Made by a program: the position numbers and the translations under genes. A DNA stretch of 64,000 bases from DAOSCP01 sp035379625 (lineage in GTDB: Bacteria; Bacteroidota; Ignavibacteria; Ignavibacteriales; DAOSCP01), in the NCBI GenBank assembly GCA_035379625.1, contig DAOSVM010000012.1:1-64000 (forward strand), given 5' to 3'. This document shows, in pieces, positions 33,610-42,269 of this stretch. A model generated the notes under the pieces. The model ran no database searches and was not told where the DNA came from. It saw nothing but the letters and a program-made list of their open reading frames with translations. Positions within the stretch are counted from its first letter, which is position 1, and each line of letters begins with the position of its first letter.

Positions 33610-34536
33610 TTAATGTATAGTAGTTGCCGCAAAAACATTAAAATTGTCAAAGAAAAAGTTTGATGGATCTAATGGTTGATTTTTATACCATACTTCATAA
33701 TGCAAATGTGGGCCAGTTGATAATCCACTATTTCCAGATTTTGCAATAACATCGCCACGTTTTACAAATTGATTTTCCTTTACTAAAAATTGCGATAAAT
33801 GTGCATAAACAGTTCTATAACCAAAGCCATGATTTATAATTACTACATTTCCATAACCAGCTTTTTGACCTATAAATTCTACTTTACCATTACCGGTAGC
33901 TTTTACTGTAGTACCGATATCTACTATAATATCTTGTCCATTATGAAAAATTTGTTTTTTTAAGATAGGATGCATTCTTAAACCATAAGAATCACCTAAA
34001 TAGCCATAAGTAGGTAAAATAGCAGGAATTATATCATAAAAATATTTTTTCTTTTCGAGAGAATTAACAATTTTATTGTAATTTTGTTTTTCAAATTTTA
34101 TTTGTGTCTCAATTCTATTAACATAATCATAAAGTTTTTCCACATCAACATCAGCAATACCTAATGTAACATTGAAAAACTTATTTGTATATGAACCACC
34201 AACGCCTAATTTAATTTCATCTTTTGAAATTGGCGGAAGGTTAGCTGCTGCGCGTAGTTCATTGTTCTTTTCTATTAAAACTTCCATTTCTTTATTCAAT
34301 GATCTATAGGCTTTGCTTAACCTTACAACCTCAGCAGCCATCTTTTGTTTTTCTTTTACTAATTCATTTATAGTTACATTATCATTAACAAAATAATTGA
34401 TTAAAAAATATATTAAAAATACAAAAGCAGCTAAAGATGCACTAGTAATTGCAATCGTATAATAAAATTTTTTCTTGAAATCTTTTATTTCAACGTATTC
34501 TAATTTCTCTTTAGAAAATATATATATTTTATCCAT
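33610..34536 (-). CDS. M23 (LytM-type) envelope peptidase
   Basis: This 308-residue protein has one transmembrane helix (about 26-50), a coiled coil (about 55-100, ending ELRAAANLPP) and a C-terminal LytM domain. The zinc site is visible as HNGQD (about 212), YAHLS and GPHLHYEVW (about 276-284), so it should be an active peptidoglycan endopeptidase anchored in the inner membrane and facing the periplasm. It could be a partner of division or shape machinery. It lies between hprK (50 bp upstream) and the small DUF2795 gene. Confidence 0.92.
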   Translation of the reverse strand: MDKIYIFSKEKLEYVEIKDFKKKFYYTIAITSASLAAFVFLIYFLINYFVNDNVTINELVKEKQKMAAEVVRLSKAYRSLNKEMEVLIEKNNELRAAANLPPISKDEIKLGVGGSYTNKFFNVTLGIADVDVEKLYDYVNRIETQIKFEKQNYNKIVNSLEKKKYFYDIIPAILPTYGYLGDSYGLRMHPILKKQIFHNGQDIIVDIGTTVKATGNGKVEFIGQKAGYGNVVIINHGFGYRTVYAHLSQFLVKENQFVKRGDVIAKSGNSGLSTGPHLHYEVWYKNQPLDPSNFFFDNFNVFAATTIH

Positions 34537-34586
34537 ACCTAAAAAAAATAAAATTTCGTATTGCGAATATAAAATATTTTTTTGAA

Positions 34587-35600
34587 TTACTCAAAATCTC
34601 TTTCAAAATATTCGATATTTCTTGAATTATAATTTTGTTGAGATGATAAATAATACTCTAAACGTTTTTGAAAAACTTTAGCAGCATCATAGCCATAATG
34701 TTTTAATAAATAATTTAAAGCAATTACTTCTGCTATAACAGCTAGATTTTTACCAGGAACAATAGGTAATTTCATAAAAGGTATTTGTACACCTAAAAAG
34801 TCAAAGAATACATCATCAATTCCAGTTCGTGTATAGGAAGTATTTTCGTCCCAAGTCTCAAGTTCTATGATCATTTCCAATCTTTTTTGAAATCTTATAG
34901 CTCTAACGCCAAAAATACTTCTAACATCAATTAAGCCGACGCCACGGATTTCCATAAAGTGTTTAACCAATTCAGTACCCGTACCGATGATAACTCCTTC
35001 ACGTTTCTTAGTTAGAATAACAACATCATCAGCAACAAGTCTATGCCCTTTTTCAATTAATGCTAAAGAAACTTCACTTTTGCCTATACCTGATTTCCCG
35101 ACAAATAACATACCAACTCCATAAACATCCACAAAAGAGCCATGTAAAGTAACTCTCGGTGCAAATTGATCTTCTAAAAAATCAGTGATGATTGAAATAG
35201 CTCTTGTTGTTGGTATTTCTGTTCCTAAGATTGGAATATTATATTCGTATGATAATTGTAGCATTTCTGGAGTTGGTTTGTTATTATCGGTTACCAAAAT
35301 GCATGGTATATTATATTCATAAATTTTTTTTAACGCATTATATCTTTCTTCTTGGTCTAATCTGTAAATAAAAGACATTTCAGTATTTCCGAAAACCTGA
35401 ATACGCGTAGGAATGAATAAATCTAAAAACCCGCCCAGAGCAAGGCCGGGCCTATTTAAATTTTCTTCAACAATTAAATTTTCTAGACCAATATCTTCAG
35501 TAAATAGCAATAAATGATGTCTTGATCTTAGATTGCTAAAAAGGAAATCGACAGTTATACTTTCTTTTTTGCTAATATTTTTATTACTAATCTTTAACAT
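34587..35600 (-). CDS. hprK: HPr kinase/phosphorylase
   Basis: This 337-residue enzyme phosphorylates a serine of HPr using ATP or pyrophosphate and removes it again with phosphate. The C-terminal kinase domain has GSFVDVYGVGMLFVGKSGIG with the P-loop (about 155-180), GHRLVADDVVILTK and the HprK signature MEIRGVGLIDVRSIFGVRAI (about 223-242). The N-terminal domain (about 10-130) is also present. In bacteria without a full sugar PTS it is thought to link metabolism to regulation. It overlaps hpf by 14 bp; this pairing recalls the hpf/pts gene clusters of other phyla. The HPr gene is not in the window. Confidence 0.94.
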   Translation of the reverse strand: MLKISNKNISKKESITVDFLFSNLRSRHHLLLFTEDIGLENLIVEENLNRPGLALGGFLDLFIPTRIQVFGNTEMSFIYRLDQEERYNALKKIYEYNIPCILVTDNNKPTPEMLQLSYEYNIPILGTEIPTTRAISIITDFLEDQFAPRVTLHGSFVDVYGVGMLFVGKSGIGKSEVSLALIEKGHRLVADDVVILTKKREGVIIGTGTELVKHFMEIRGVGLIDVRSIFGVRAIRFQKRLEMIIELETWDENTSYTRTGIDDVFFDFLGVQIPFMKLPIVPGKNLAVIAEVIALNYLLKHYGYDAAKVFQKRLEYYLSSQQNYNSRNIEYFERDFE

Positions 35601-35940
35601 CTTCTTCTATAAATTCAAATTTTATTTCAGGTTTTTCTTTTCTTTTACTATCTAGTTTTTTCCCTTTAATTTTTTTTAATTGTGTTTCTGCCTTTTCAAC
35701 GCATTCTGAAATTGATTTTTTAAAATCATCAGTAGTTGAAGTAACTGTTATAATATTACCAGGAATGTTTAAAATAATTTCAGCTGTTTTCTGACTGTCG
35801 TCCATCATTTTGTAACTTAATACAACTTTAACATCCATTATGTCATCATAGAATTTATCCAACCACTGTAATTGATCTTGGATAAATTCTTTTAATGAAT
35901 CTTTTGCTTTAAACTTACGAGATGTGATTTGGATGTTCAT
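35587..35940 (-). CDS. hpf: Ribosome hibernation promoting factor (short form)
   Basis: A 117-residue protein of the HPF/RaiA family that binds the 30S subunit and keeps stalled ribosomes inactive. Seen are MNIQITSRKFKAKDSLKEFI at the start, AEIILNIPGNIITVTSTTDD in the middle and DFKKSISECVEKAETQLKKI near 75-95, followed by a basic and then acidic tail. It lacks the C-terminal dimerisation domain of the long form. It sits between the xer recombinase gene and hprK. Confidence 0.92.
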   Translation of the reverse strand: MNIQITSRKFKAKDSLKEFIQDQLQWLDKFYDDIMDVKVVLSYKMMDDSQKTAEIILNIPGNIITVTSTTDDFKKSISECVEKAETQLKKIKGKKLDSKRKEKPEIKFEFIEEDVKD

Positions 35941-35955
35941 AACAACTCCTATTAT

Positions 35956-36852
35956 TTAAGATTTAGGATGTGCTCTTTTATGAGCCTCTTTAAGCCTTTC
36001 TATACTTACATGTGTATATATCTGCGTCGTCGATAATTTACTATGTCCAAGAATTTCTTTTACTCCCATTAAATCAGCACCATTATCTAACATATGGGTA
36101 GCTGATGAATGTCTCAAAATATGTGGACTTTTCTTTTTTAAATTTGTTACAATTCCTAAATATTTTCTTACAATATTATAAACAAATTTAGGATATAAGT
36201 TTTTACCTTTTTTATTTATTAAAAAATAATCTTCTGCTGGAGCATACTTTCTATATTCATCAAAGTATTTTATTAAAACATCTATAGATTTGTTACCAAT
36301 CGGTACAATCCTTATTTTATTGCCTTTGCCTAGAACTTTTATAATTTTTTTCCCAAAATCTAAATCGACTATTCTTAAATTACATACTTCAGAAACTCTT
36401 AAAGAACAACCATATAACAATTCAAAAATTGCTAAATTTAACAAACTATTTTCGTTATCTTGTATCACTTCTTCTAATTTTGTAAAATCATTCTTTAATA
36501 TAATGTCAGGAATTTTTCTCCTGATTTTAGGATTTTTTAAATTTTTAGCAGGATTATTTAATATATATTCATTAATGTATGCATATTTAAATAATCCTCG
36601 TATAGTTGAAATTTTTCTAGATAAAGAAGTAGCTTGTAATTTATTTTGACTTAAATTTATAACAAAATCTTTGAGAAATTTTAAATTCATATTTTCAATA
36701 TTTGTAATATTACGATTTTCAGCAAATTTAGTAAAATCTGCTAAATCTTCTTTATAAGATTTTAAAGTTAATTTCGAATATTTTTTTACAAACATAAGAT
36801 AATTTAAATAATTATTTACAATATCAAAAATATTTTTAATTGTTTGACTCAT
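35956..36852 (-). CDS. Tyrosine recombinase of the XerC/XerD family
   Basis: This 298-residue site-specific recombinase resembles XerC/XerD, which resolves chromosome dimers at dif. The N-terminal SAM-like domain (about 10-95) is followed by the catalytic domain with Arg in GCSLRVSEVCNL (about 148-159), HILRHSSATHML (about 243-254), LGHSKLSTTQIYTHV with the second His and the nucleophilic Tyr (about 277). Length is typical, and the gene stands with topA, as in many genomes, rather than with mobile genes. No dif-like site was identified in the window. It overlaps topA by 17 bp. Confidence 0.93.
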   Translation of the reverse strand: MSQTIKNIFDIVNNYLNYLMFVKKYSKLTLKSYKEDLADFTKFAENRNITNIENMNLKFLKDFVINLSQNKLQATSLSRKISTIRGLFKYAYINEYILNNPAKNLKNPKIRRKIPDIILKNDFTKLEEVIQDNENSLLNLAIFELLYGCSLRVSEVCNLRIVDLDFGKKIIKVLGKGNKIRIVPIGNKSIDVLIKYFDEYRKYAPAEDYFLINKKGKNLYPKFVYNIVRKYLGIVTNLKKKSPHILRHSSATHMLDNGADLMGVKEILGHSKLSTTQIYTHVSIERLKEAHKRAHPKS

Positions 36853-39187
36853 CTATTATTTCAACTTGTTCTTGAGATTCAATAGGTATTTTTGTGTGAC
36901 AATTTGGACATTCTTTATAATTTCCACTTTTTCTAATTTTTAATAACATATATTCGTTATTACAACTTGGGCAATTTTCATTAACTAATTTATCCCAGCT
37001 AGCAAAATCACAATTAGGATAATTTGTACAACTATAAAAAACTTTTCCTTTTTTACTTTTTCTTTCAACAATCTCGCCGTTATTGCATTTAGGGCACTTA
37101 ACTCCTGTTGTAAGAGGTTTTGTAAATTTACAATTAGGATAATTATCACAACCTACAAAGCGTCCTGTTTTACTATTTTTAATAATTAGCTTCCCACCAC
37201 AACTTGGGCAGATTTCGCCAGTATATTCTGGTTCTGTTGGCTCACTATTTTTTTGAAATTCTTTTAATGATTTAATATTTTTACAATTTGGGTAATTACT
37301 ACATGCAAGAAATCTACCAAATCTACCAACTTTAATAATCATTTCAGAGCCGCATTTTTCACATAAGATTTTATCTGTTGATTTATTCATGCTTTGTAGA
37401 ATTCTTTCAAAGGGTTGATAAAAATTATTTAAAACATCTATATATTTTAATTTACCTTCAGCAATTTCATCAAGTTCCTTTTCCATTTCGGCTGTAAAAG
37501 TTACATTAAAGATTTTATCAAGATTTTCAACAAGCTCTTTATTTACTTTTTTACCTAATTCAGTAGGGAATAACTTACTATCTTTTAATTCAACATATTT
37601 TCTTTTTAATATAGTCGAAATAATATTGGCGTATGTACTAGGTCTTCCAATACCATTTGCTTCTAATTCTTTAATTAATGTACTTTCTGAAAATCTTGCA
37701 GGTGGTTTAGTTTTACTAGCTTTTGAAAGAATTTCTTCTATCGTTAATTGTTTATTTATCTCTAGCCCTAACGGTAAAATTAAATTTTGATCATCTTCTG
37801 AAATATTTTCATTTTCTTCTTCATTTGAAGATTTACTGGTCATTGCTTTTAAGAAGCCATCAAATTTAATAACTGTTCCTGAAGCAGTGAAAATAAATTT
37901 ATCATTACCTACTTTAATTGTTGTTATTTCAAGTTGAGCATCACTCATTTGAGATATTATAAACCTGTTCCAGATAAGTTCATAGAGTTTGAATTGTTTT
38001 TTATCCAAATAAGGTTTTACAAATTCCGGTGTATACATTAAATTTGTTGGTCTAATAGCTTCGTGAGCATCTTGTATGTTTTGTTGAGATTTCGCACTAA
38101 CTTTTGTTGTACCTTTTTGAGCGTATTCAGGACCATATTTATCAGTTATAAAATCTTTTGCTTTTTGTTGAAATTCTTCACTAATACGAGTAGAGTCTGT
38201 TCTCATATAACTTATAAGACCAACTTGTCCTTCAGGGCCTAATTCAACACCTTCATATAATTGTTGTGCAAGTTTCATTGTATCAGCAGGCCTATACTTC
38301 AACAATTTTGAAGCTTCAGCTTGCAGTGTACTAGTAATGAATGGTGGGTTAGGTGATTTTTTTTGTGATCTTTTCTTGATATCGAGGATTCTATAATTAT
38401 CATATGATTTTATTTCTTGTATCAAATTTTCAGCAATTTCATTAGTATAAATAGGAAAATATTTTTGTTGAAATTTTTCTAAATTCTTGAAAGTATCAAC
38501 AGGTTCAGGTAAAATTTTTATTTCTTTGTTATCGACACTATAAAGTTTAGTTTTTAATGGTTTGGAAATTTCACCATTAAAAGTTACATAAATATTAAAA
38601 TAGTCAACAGGTTTGAAATTTTCGATCTCTTCTTCTCGTTCACAAATAATTCGCAAGGCTACAGATTGAACTCTTCCTGCTGATAGCGAACTACTATTTT
38701 CTTCCTTTAAAAATTTATCCCATAGTATTGGACTGACTTTAAAACCAATAATTCTATCTAATACTCTTCTTGCTCTTTGTGCACTTACTAAATTTTCATC
38801 TATATCTAATGGATTTTGAATAGCTTTATTAACTGCATCTTTTGTGATTTCTTTGAAAAGCACTCTTTTAATTTCTTGATCAGCTGTATTATTTTCTTTT
38901 ATAATTTGTGCAATATCTTCTGCTATTGCTTCTCCTTCACGATCAGGGTCTGTTGCTATATAAATTTCTTTTGCTTTTTGAGCTGCTTTTTTAATTTTTT
39001 CTACAACATCTTTTTTGTTGCTTAAAATTTTAATGTTAGGTATAAAACCATTTTTTATATCTATACCTAAAGTTGACTTGGGAAGATCTTTAATATGACC
39101 AATAGTAGCTAAAACATCAAATTGTTTACCAAGGTATTTTTTTATTGTTGTTGCTTTTGAAGGAGATTCAACGATAACTAATTTCAT
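36836..39187 (-). CDS. topA: DNA topoisomerase I
   Basis: This 783-residue type IA topoisomerase relaxes negative supercoils. The TOPRIM domain (1-120) has MKLVIVESPSKATTIKKYLG and YIATDPDREGEAIA. The active-site Tyr is in GLISYMRTDSTRISEEF (about 316-332). The C-terminus carries four zinc ribbons of CxxC...CxxYPNC type (from about 595, the last ending CPNCH), one more than the three of the E. coli enzyme. An xer gene follows with overlap and a smg-like gene precedes it by 11 bp. Confidence 0.97.
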   Translation of the reverse strand: MKLVIVESPSKATTIKKYLGKQFDVLATIGHIKDLPKSTLGIDIKNGFIPNIKILSNKKDVVEKIKKAAQKAKEIYIATDPDREGEAIAEDIAQIIKENNTADQEIKRVLFKEITKDAVNKAIQNPLDIDENLVSAQRARRVLDRIIGFKVSPILWDKFLKEENSSSLSAGRVQSVALRIICEREEEIENFKPVDYFNIYVTFNGEISKPLKTKLYSVDNKEIKILPEPVDTFKNLEKFQQKYFPIYTNEIAENLIQEIKSYDNYRILDIKKRSQKKSPNPPFITSTLQAEASKLLKYRPADTMKLAQQLYEGVELGPEGQVGLISYMRTDSTRISEEFQQKAKDFITDKYGPEYAQKGTTKVSAKSQQNIQDAHEAIRPTNLMYTPEFVKPYLDKKQFKLYELIWNRFIISQMSDAQLEITTIKVGNDKFIFTASGTVIKFDGFLKAMTSKSSNEEENENISEDDQNLILPLGLEINKQLTIEEILSKASKTKPPARFSESTLIKELEANGIGRPSTYANIISTILKRKYVELKDSKLFPTELGKKVNKELVENLDKIFNVTFTAEMEKELDEIAEGKLKYIDVLNNFYQPFERILQSMNKSTDKILCEKCGSEMIIKVGRFGRFLACSNYPNCKNIKSLKEFQKNSEPTEPEYTGEICPSCGGKLIIKNSKTGRFVGCDNYPNCKFTKPLTTGVKCPKCNNGEIVERKSKKGKVFYSCTNYPNCDFASWDKLVNENCPSCNNEYMLLKIRKSGNYKECPNCHTKIPIESQEQVEIIDESNN

Positions 39188-39198
39188 AATTGTTCCAT

Positions 39199-39675
39199 TT
39201 AGTTAATTAAGTCATTTGGATTAATATAAAAATTATATAATTCTTTGAATGAAAAATCCTTATTGCCGAAAAAATTATAAATTATATAATTATTTATAAT
39301 ATTTGGGGTAAGTTTTGTGATATTTTCAACTTGTAAGCTATTTATTAGTTTGTTTATATCACTATCTGATAATATTGAATAGGCTCTTAATGTCATTAAG
39401 TACTGAAAATTATTATAGCCCAAAAAGTTAATTTCATCTTCTGTATAAATACGAAAATTACGATTATTTAATTTATTTAGAGTTTTTGTTTTAACTTTTT
39501 CTTGGATAAAAAGGTAAGCTGCAGAAATTTCATTTCTACTAAATTTTTCTTGTTTAATAAGTTTTTTTTCGATGTTATTAAAGGAAATATTAGATTTTTC
39601 AGCTTCTAATAATGTGATAATTATTGATATTAATCTATCGGGTGTCACTGATAATTCCTTTATATTTAGGAGCAA
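39199..39675 (-). CDS. DUF494/Smg-family protein
   Basis: This protein of about 150 residues matches the Smg/DUF494 family in its C-terminal half: FRIYTEDEINFLGYNNFQYL, then LSDSDINKLINSL and LTPNIINNYIIYNFFG. In proteobacteria smg lies beside dprA and topA, and here it directly precedes topA, which supports the call. Function is unknown. The longest frame starts at 39675 inside ybeY; a GTG at 39648 (reading MTPDRLISIIITLL) gives the family's usual N-terminus and a 14 bp overlap, and is probably the true start. Confidence 0.75.
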   Translation of the reverse strand: MLLNIKELSVTPDRLISIIITLLEAEKSNISFNNIEKKLIKQEKFSRNEISAAYLFIQEKVKTKTLNKLNNRNFRIYTEDEINFLGYNNFQYLMTLRAYSILSDSDINKLINSLQVENITKLTPNIINNYIIYNFFGNKDFSFKELYNFYINPNDLIN

Positions 39676-40090
39676 AAATTGAGACTAACTCATCTTCTTT
39701 TGACTTCATTACTTTGTAATCTTGATCATTCATATCGTCGTAGCCAACAAGATGTAAAAAACCATGAATTATTAATCTTACTATTTCATCATTTAACGAA
39801 CATTTAAAATATTCTGCATTATCTTTAGCTTCATCTATTGATATAAAAATTTCTGAATTCAATATTTTATTATTACCATCATAATTAAAAGTAATAATAT
39901 CAGTGGTATAATTATGTTTTAAATAATCAATATTAATTTGTTTTATGACATCATTGTTTACAAAATTAATATCAATATTTTTTATTGAAAAGTCAAGTAA
40001 ATTTTTTATTTCATTTACCAAATTATGAACTAAAGATTTATTGAGTTTGTATTTTTTATATAAATTATTTATTCTTAAATATTTTATCAT
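39635..40090 (-). CDS. ybeY: Endoribonuclease YbeY
   Basis: A 151-residue metal-dependent ribonuclease needed for 16S rRNA 3'-end maturation and quality control. The domain is complete: TTDIITFNYDG near 67-77, SEIFISIDEA and the metal site RLIIHGFLHLVGYDDMND (about 106-123). The third metal ligand, His in the usual GYDH, is Asp here; a similar loss of this His is known in Bacteroidota relatives. It lies between an MBL-fold hydrolase gene (7 bp) and the smg-like gene. Confidence 0.92.
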   Translation of the reverse strand: MIKYLRINNLYKKYKLNKSLVHNLVNEIKNLLDFSIKNIDINFVNNDVIKQINIDYLKHNYTTDIITFNYDGNNKILNSEIFISIDEAKDNAEYFKCSLNDEIVRLIIHGFLHLVGYDDMNDQDYKVMKSKEDELVSIFAPKYKGIISDTR

Positions 40091-40097
40091 ACTATTT

Positions 40098-40955
40098 TTA
40101 TAAAATATTTATAATTTCACCTTCTTTTGCTGGAATAATATTAAATTGATTTTTTGATTTAAGTTTCATATTATCAACCATTTTGTCAATTGTAAAATCG
40201 TCATAGTCTGGAGAATAATGAAATAATATCAGATTTTTTACATTAGAAAGTTTTGCTAAAAGTAAAACAGAATCTTCATATGAATGGCCCCAATTTTTAT
40301 ATTTTAGATAATCTATGCTATTGTATGTACAATCATGAATTAAATAATCTGCTCCTTGACAAAATTCAATAAATTTTTTATTATCATTTTCAAATGCTAT
40401 GGGATTATTAATATTATCGGCTTTTAATTCATTATCAGTTAAGTATATTAATGTATGATCATTTTTTTCAAACTTAAAACCAAGTGTATTTTCGTGATGG
40501 AAATTATCTATTGTAGTAATTTTGATATCACCAATATGGTAGCGATAATTGGGTTGCAAATTTTTATATCTTATGATTGCATTAAAAACATCATCCTTTT
40601 GCACAGGAAAGAAATATCTTACTAATTGTGCGTCAATCAGTTGTTCCAAAGTTAAACCATCATAAAGTGGACCATAAAAATCAATAATAACATCTTTTGT
40701 GTAGAATGGGAGAAAATAGGGTATTCCTTGAATATGGTCCCAATGCGCATGGGAAATTAGAATACTTATTTTATCAGTAATATGATTTTTAATTATGTAA
40801 TCACCTAATGCTTTTGAACCAGTTCCAAGATCAAGAATTATATGAGTTCCATCATCGCATTGCAGCAACGTACAAGGTGTATTACCACCATATTTAAGTG
40901 TTGCTCTACCAGGAACTGCTATTGTTCCACGTACACCCCAAAATTGCAATTTCAT
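40098..40955 (-). CDS. MBL-fold metallo-hydrolase
   Basis: A 285-residue cytosolic metallo-beta-lactamase-fold enzyme. It begins with the two-strand MKLQFWGVRGTIAVPG typical of a phosphodiesterase-like subgroup, and has DLGTGSKALGDYI, the metal motif SHAHWDHIQGIPYF (about 95-108), IHDCTYNS and GHSYEDSV (His ligand). Related proteins include cyclic-nucleotide phosphodiesterase-like and RNase Z-like hydrolases; the substrate is unknown. It starts 1 bp after the gamma carbonic anhydrase gene. Confidence 0.88.
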   Translation of the reverse strand: MKLQFWGVRGTIAVPGRATLKYGGNTPCTLLQCDDGTHIILDLGTGSKALGDYIIKNHITDKISILISHAHWDHIQGIPYFLPFYTKDVIIDFYGPLYDGLTLEQLIDAQLVRYFFPVQKDDVFNAIIRYKNLQPNYRYHIGDIKITTIDNFHHENTLGFKFEKNDHTLIYLTDNELKADNINNPIAFENDNKKFIEFCQGADYLIHDCTYNSIDYLKYKNWGHSYEDSVLLLAKLSNVKNLILFHYSPDYDDFTIDKMVDNMKLKSKNQFNIIPAKEGEIINIL

Positions 40956-40956
40956 T

Positions 40957-41505
40957 TTATTTGCTCAAAGATTGTTTGTTAAATTTTGCAATTTGAATAT
41001 AATGTTCCGCTGATTTTCTAATATTATCTTTCTCTTCTTCTGTTAAGTCTCGAATAATTTTTGCTGGAACTCCTGCTACTAATTTTCCTTCAGGTATTAC
41101 AAAACCAGGTGTAACCAAGGCGCCTGCAGCTACAAAAGAAAAAGAATTAACAACAGCACCATCTAATACTATAGCACCCATACCTACAAAACCATAATCT
41201 TTTATAATACACCCATGAATAGTTGCATTATGCCCAATTGTTACATTATTTCCAATTATTGTTGGATATTTATCTGTTGTAACGTGTACAACTGTTCCAT
41301 CTTGGATATTTGTATTTTCCCCTATTTCAATAAAGTTAACATCACCTCTAACAACACAATTATACCATATTGAAGAATTTTTTCCAATTTTTACATTCCC
41401 AATTACTTTAGCACCTGGAGCTATAAAAGTTTCTGAATTAATTATAGGCTTAAATTCTAAATACGAAAAAATATTTTTATTGTCAAGCATTATTTTGGAT
41501 TCCAA
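40957..41505 (-). CDS. Gamma-type carbonic anhydrase family protein
   Basis: This 182-residue left-handed beta-helix protein has hexapeptide repeats from about 25 to 145. Three histidines that would bind zinc across the trimer interface are in GTVVHVTT and IGHNATIHGC (about 75-100). The pattern VVRGDVNFIEIGENTNIQDG is typical of the family (YrdA/CaiE/CamH group). Real carbonic anhydrase activity varies among members, so function is inferred. It overlaps the downstream end of the DUF3108 gene by 16 bp. Confidence 0.9.
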   Translation of the reverse strand: MESKIMLDNKNIFSYLEFKPIINSETFIAPGAKVIGNVKIGKNSSIWYNCVVRGDVNFIEIGENTNIQDGTVVHVTTDKYPTIIGNNVTIGHNATIHGCIIKDYGFVGMGAIVLDGAVVNSFSFVAAGALVTPGFVIPEGKLVAGVPAKIIRDLTEEEKDNIRKSAEHYIQIAKFNKQSLSK

Positions 41506-42269
41506 TATTTATTATTCCAACTTTTTAATTTAACATTAACAGAACCAAGAATAACTTTAAGGGATGCTTCAATTGGTAAACCGTATATATCATCTGTAAA
41601 CCAGCCATTAAAATCACCAGTTAAACCAAAAATTCCGATAAAATTTGCTTTCCCGTATAAATAATTGCATTTTACTTGTGTTGAAGTTCCAAGTTCTATA
41701 TATTTTTTTATTTGTGTGAAATGAATATCAGCAGTTCCAAATTTTTCGATAATAAAACAATTAACAGATTTTTGAGTATTGCTTCCAGAATAAGCTCTTG
41801 CAAAATAGTATAATGATAGTCCATCTTGTAATTTATCTTTTATTATATAAGTTGTATCAACAAGTACTTCACCTTTAACGTATCCTTTTATAACTCTTAA
41901 TGTTTTGTAATTGTAGTTAATTTTATATTCTGTATATTTTGTTTTATTTTCTTCTTTTTCGTAATACTTAAAGTGATTAGCATATAAATTTTTATTTACA
42001 TAAGTTTCCATAATGTGGTGTAAATCTACAAATGGTACCCAACTATAAGAGTCAATGTAAGCTTTTGCAACAAATTGTTCCCCATCATTATTTTCAACAA
42101 TATCTATTATTTTCATTCTAATTTGACCTATTTTTAATGGGCCATAACTAACTTCATATACAAATTCTTCATTATTAAAAAACTCTTTGTTATTGCAGAT
42201 GATAGAATTACCTACTCCAGAAAATAAAAAAGGAAATAATAACAACAATATGTTTATAAAAATTTTCAT
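41490..42269 (-). CDS. DUF3108 secreted protein
   Basis: A 259-residue protein with a signal peptide (residues about 1-20). The mature part matches DUF3108: NEEFVYEVSYGPLKIGQIRM at about 30-50, then a long run of alternating strands (ADIHFTQIKKYIELGTSTQV, NGWFTDDIYGLPIEASLKVI). It is expected in the periplasm or outer membrane; function is not known. Its ATG shares a base with the end of the S41 peptidase gene (42269), so the two are coupled. Confidence 0.85.
   Translation of the reverse strand: MKIFINILLLLFPFLFSGVGNSIICNNKEFFNNEEFVYEVSYGPLKIGQIRMKIIDIVENNDGEQFVAKAYIDSYSWVPFVDLHHIMETYVNKNLYANHFKYYEKEENKTKYTEYKINYNYKTLRVIKGYVKGEVLVDTTYIIKDKLQDGLSLYYFARAYSGSNTQKSVNCFIIEKFGTADIHFTQIKKYIELGTSTQVKCNYLYGKANFIGIFGLTGDFNGWFTDDIYGLPIEASLKVILGSVNVKLKSWNNKYWNPK

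Noticed and set aside
35956..36852. Xer-like recombinase as the integrase of the repeat elements
   Set aside because: It is embedded in the conserved topA-xer-hpf operon and has the length and motifs of a housekeeping Xer protein. Element ends do not look like dif sites.
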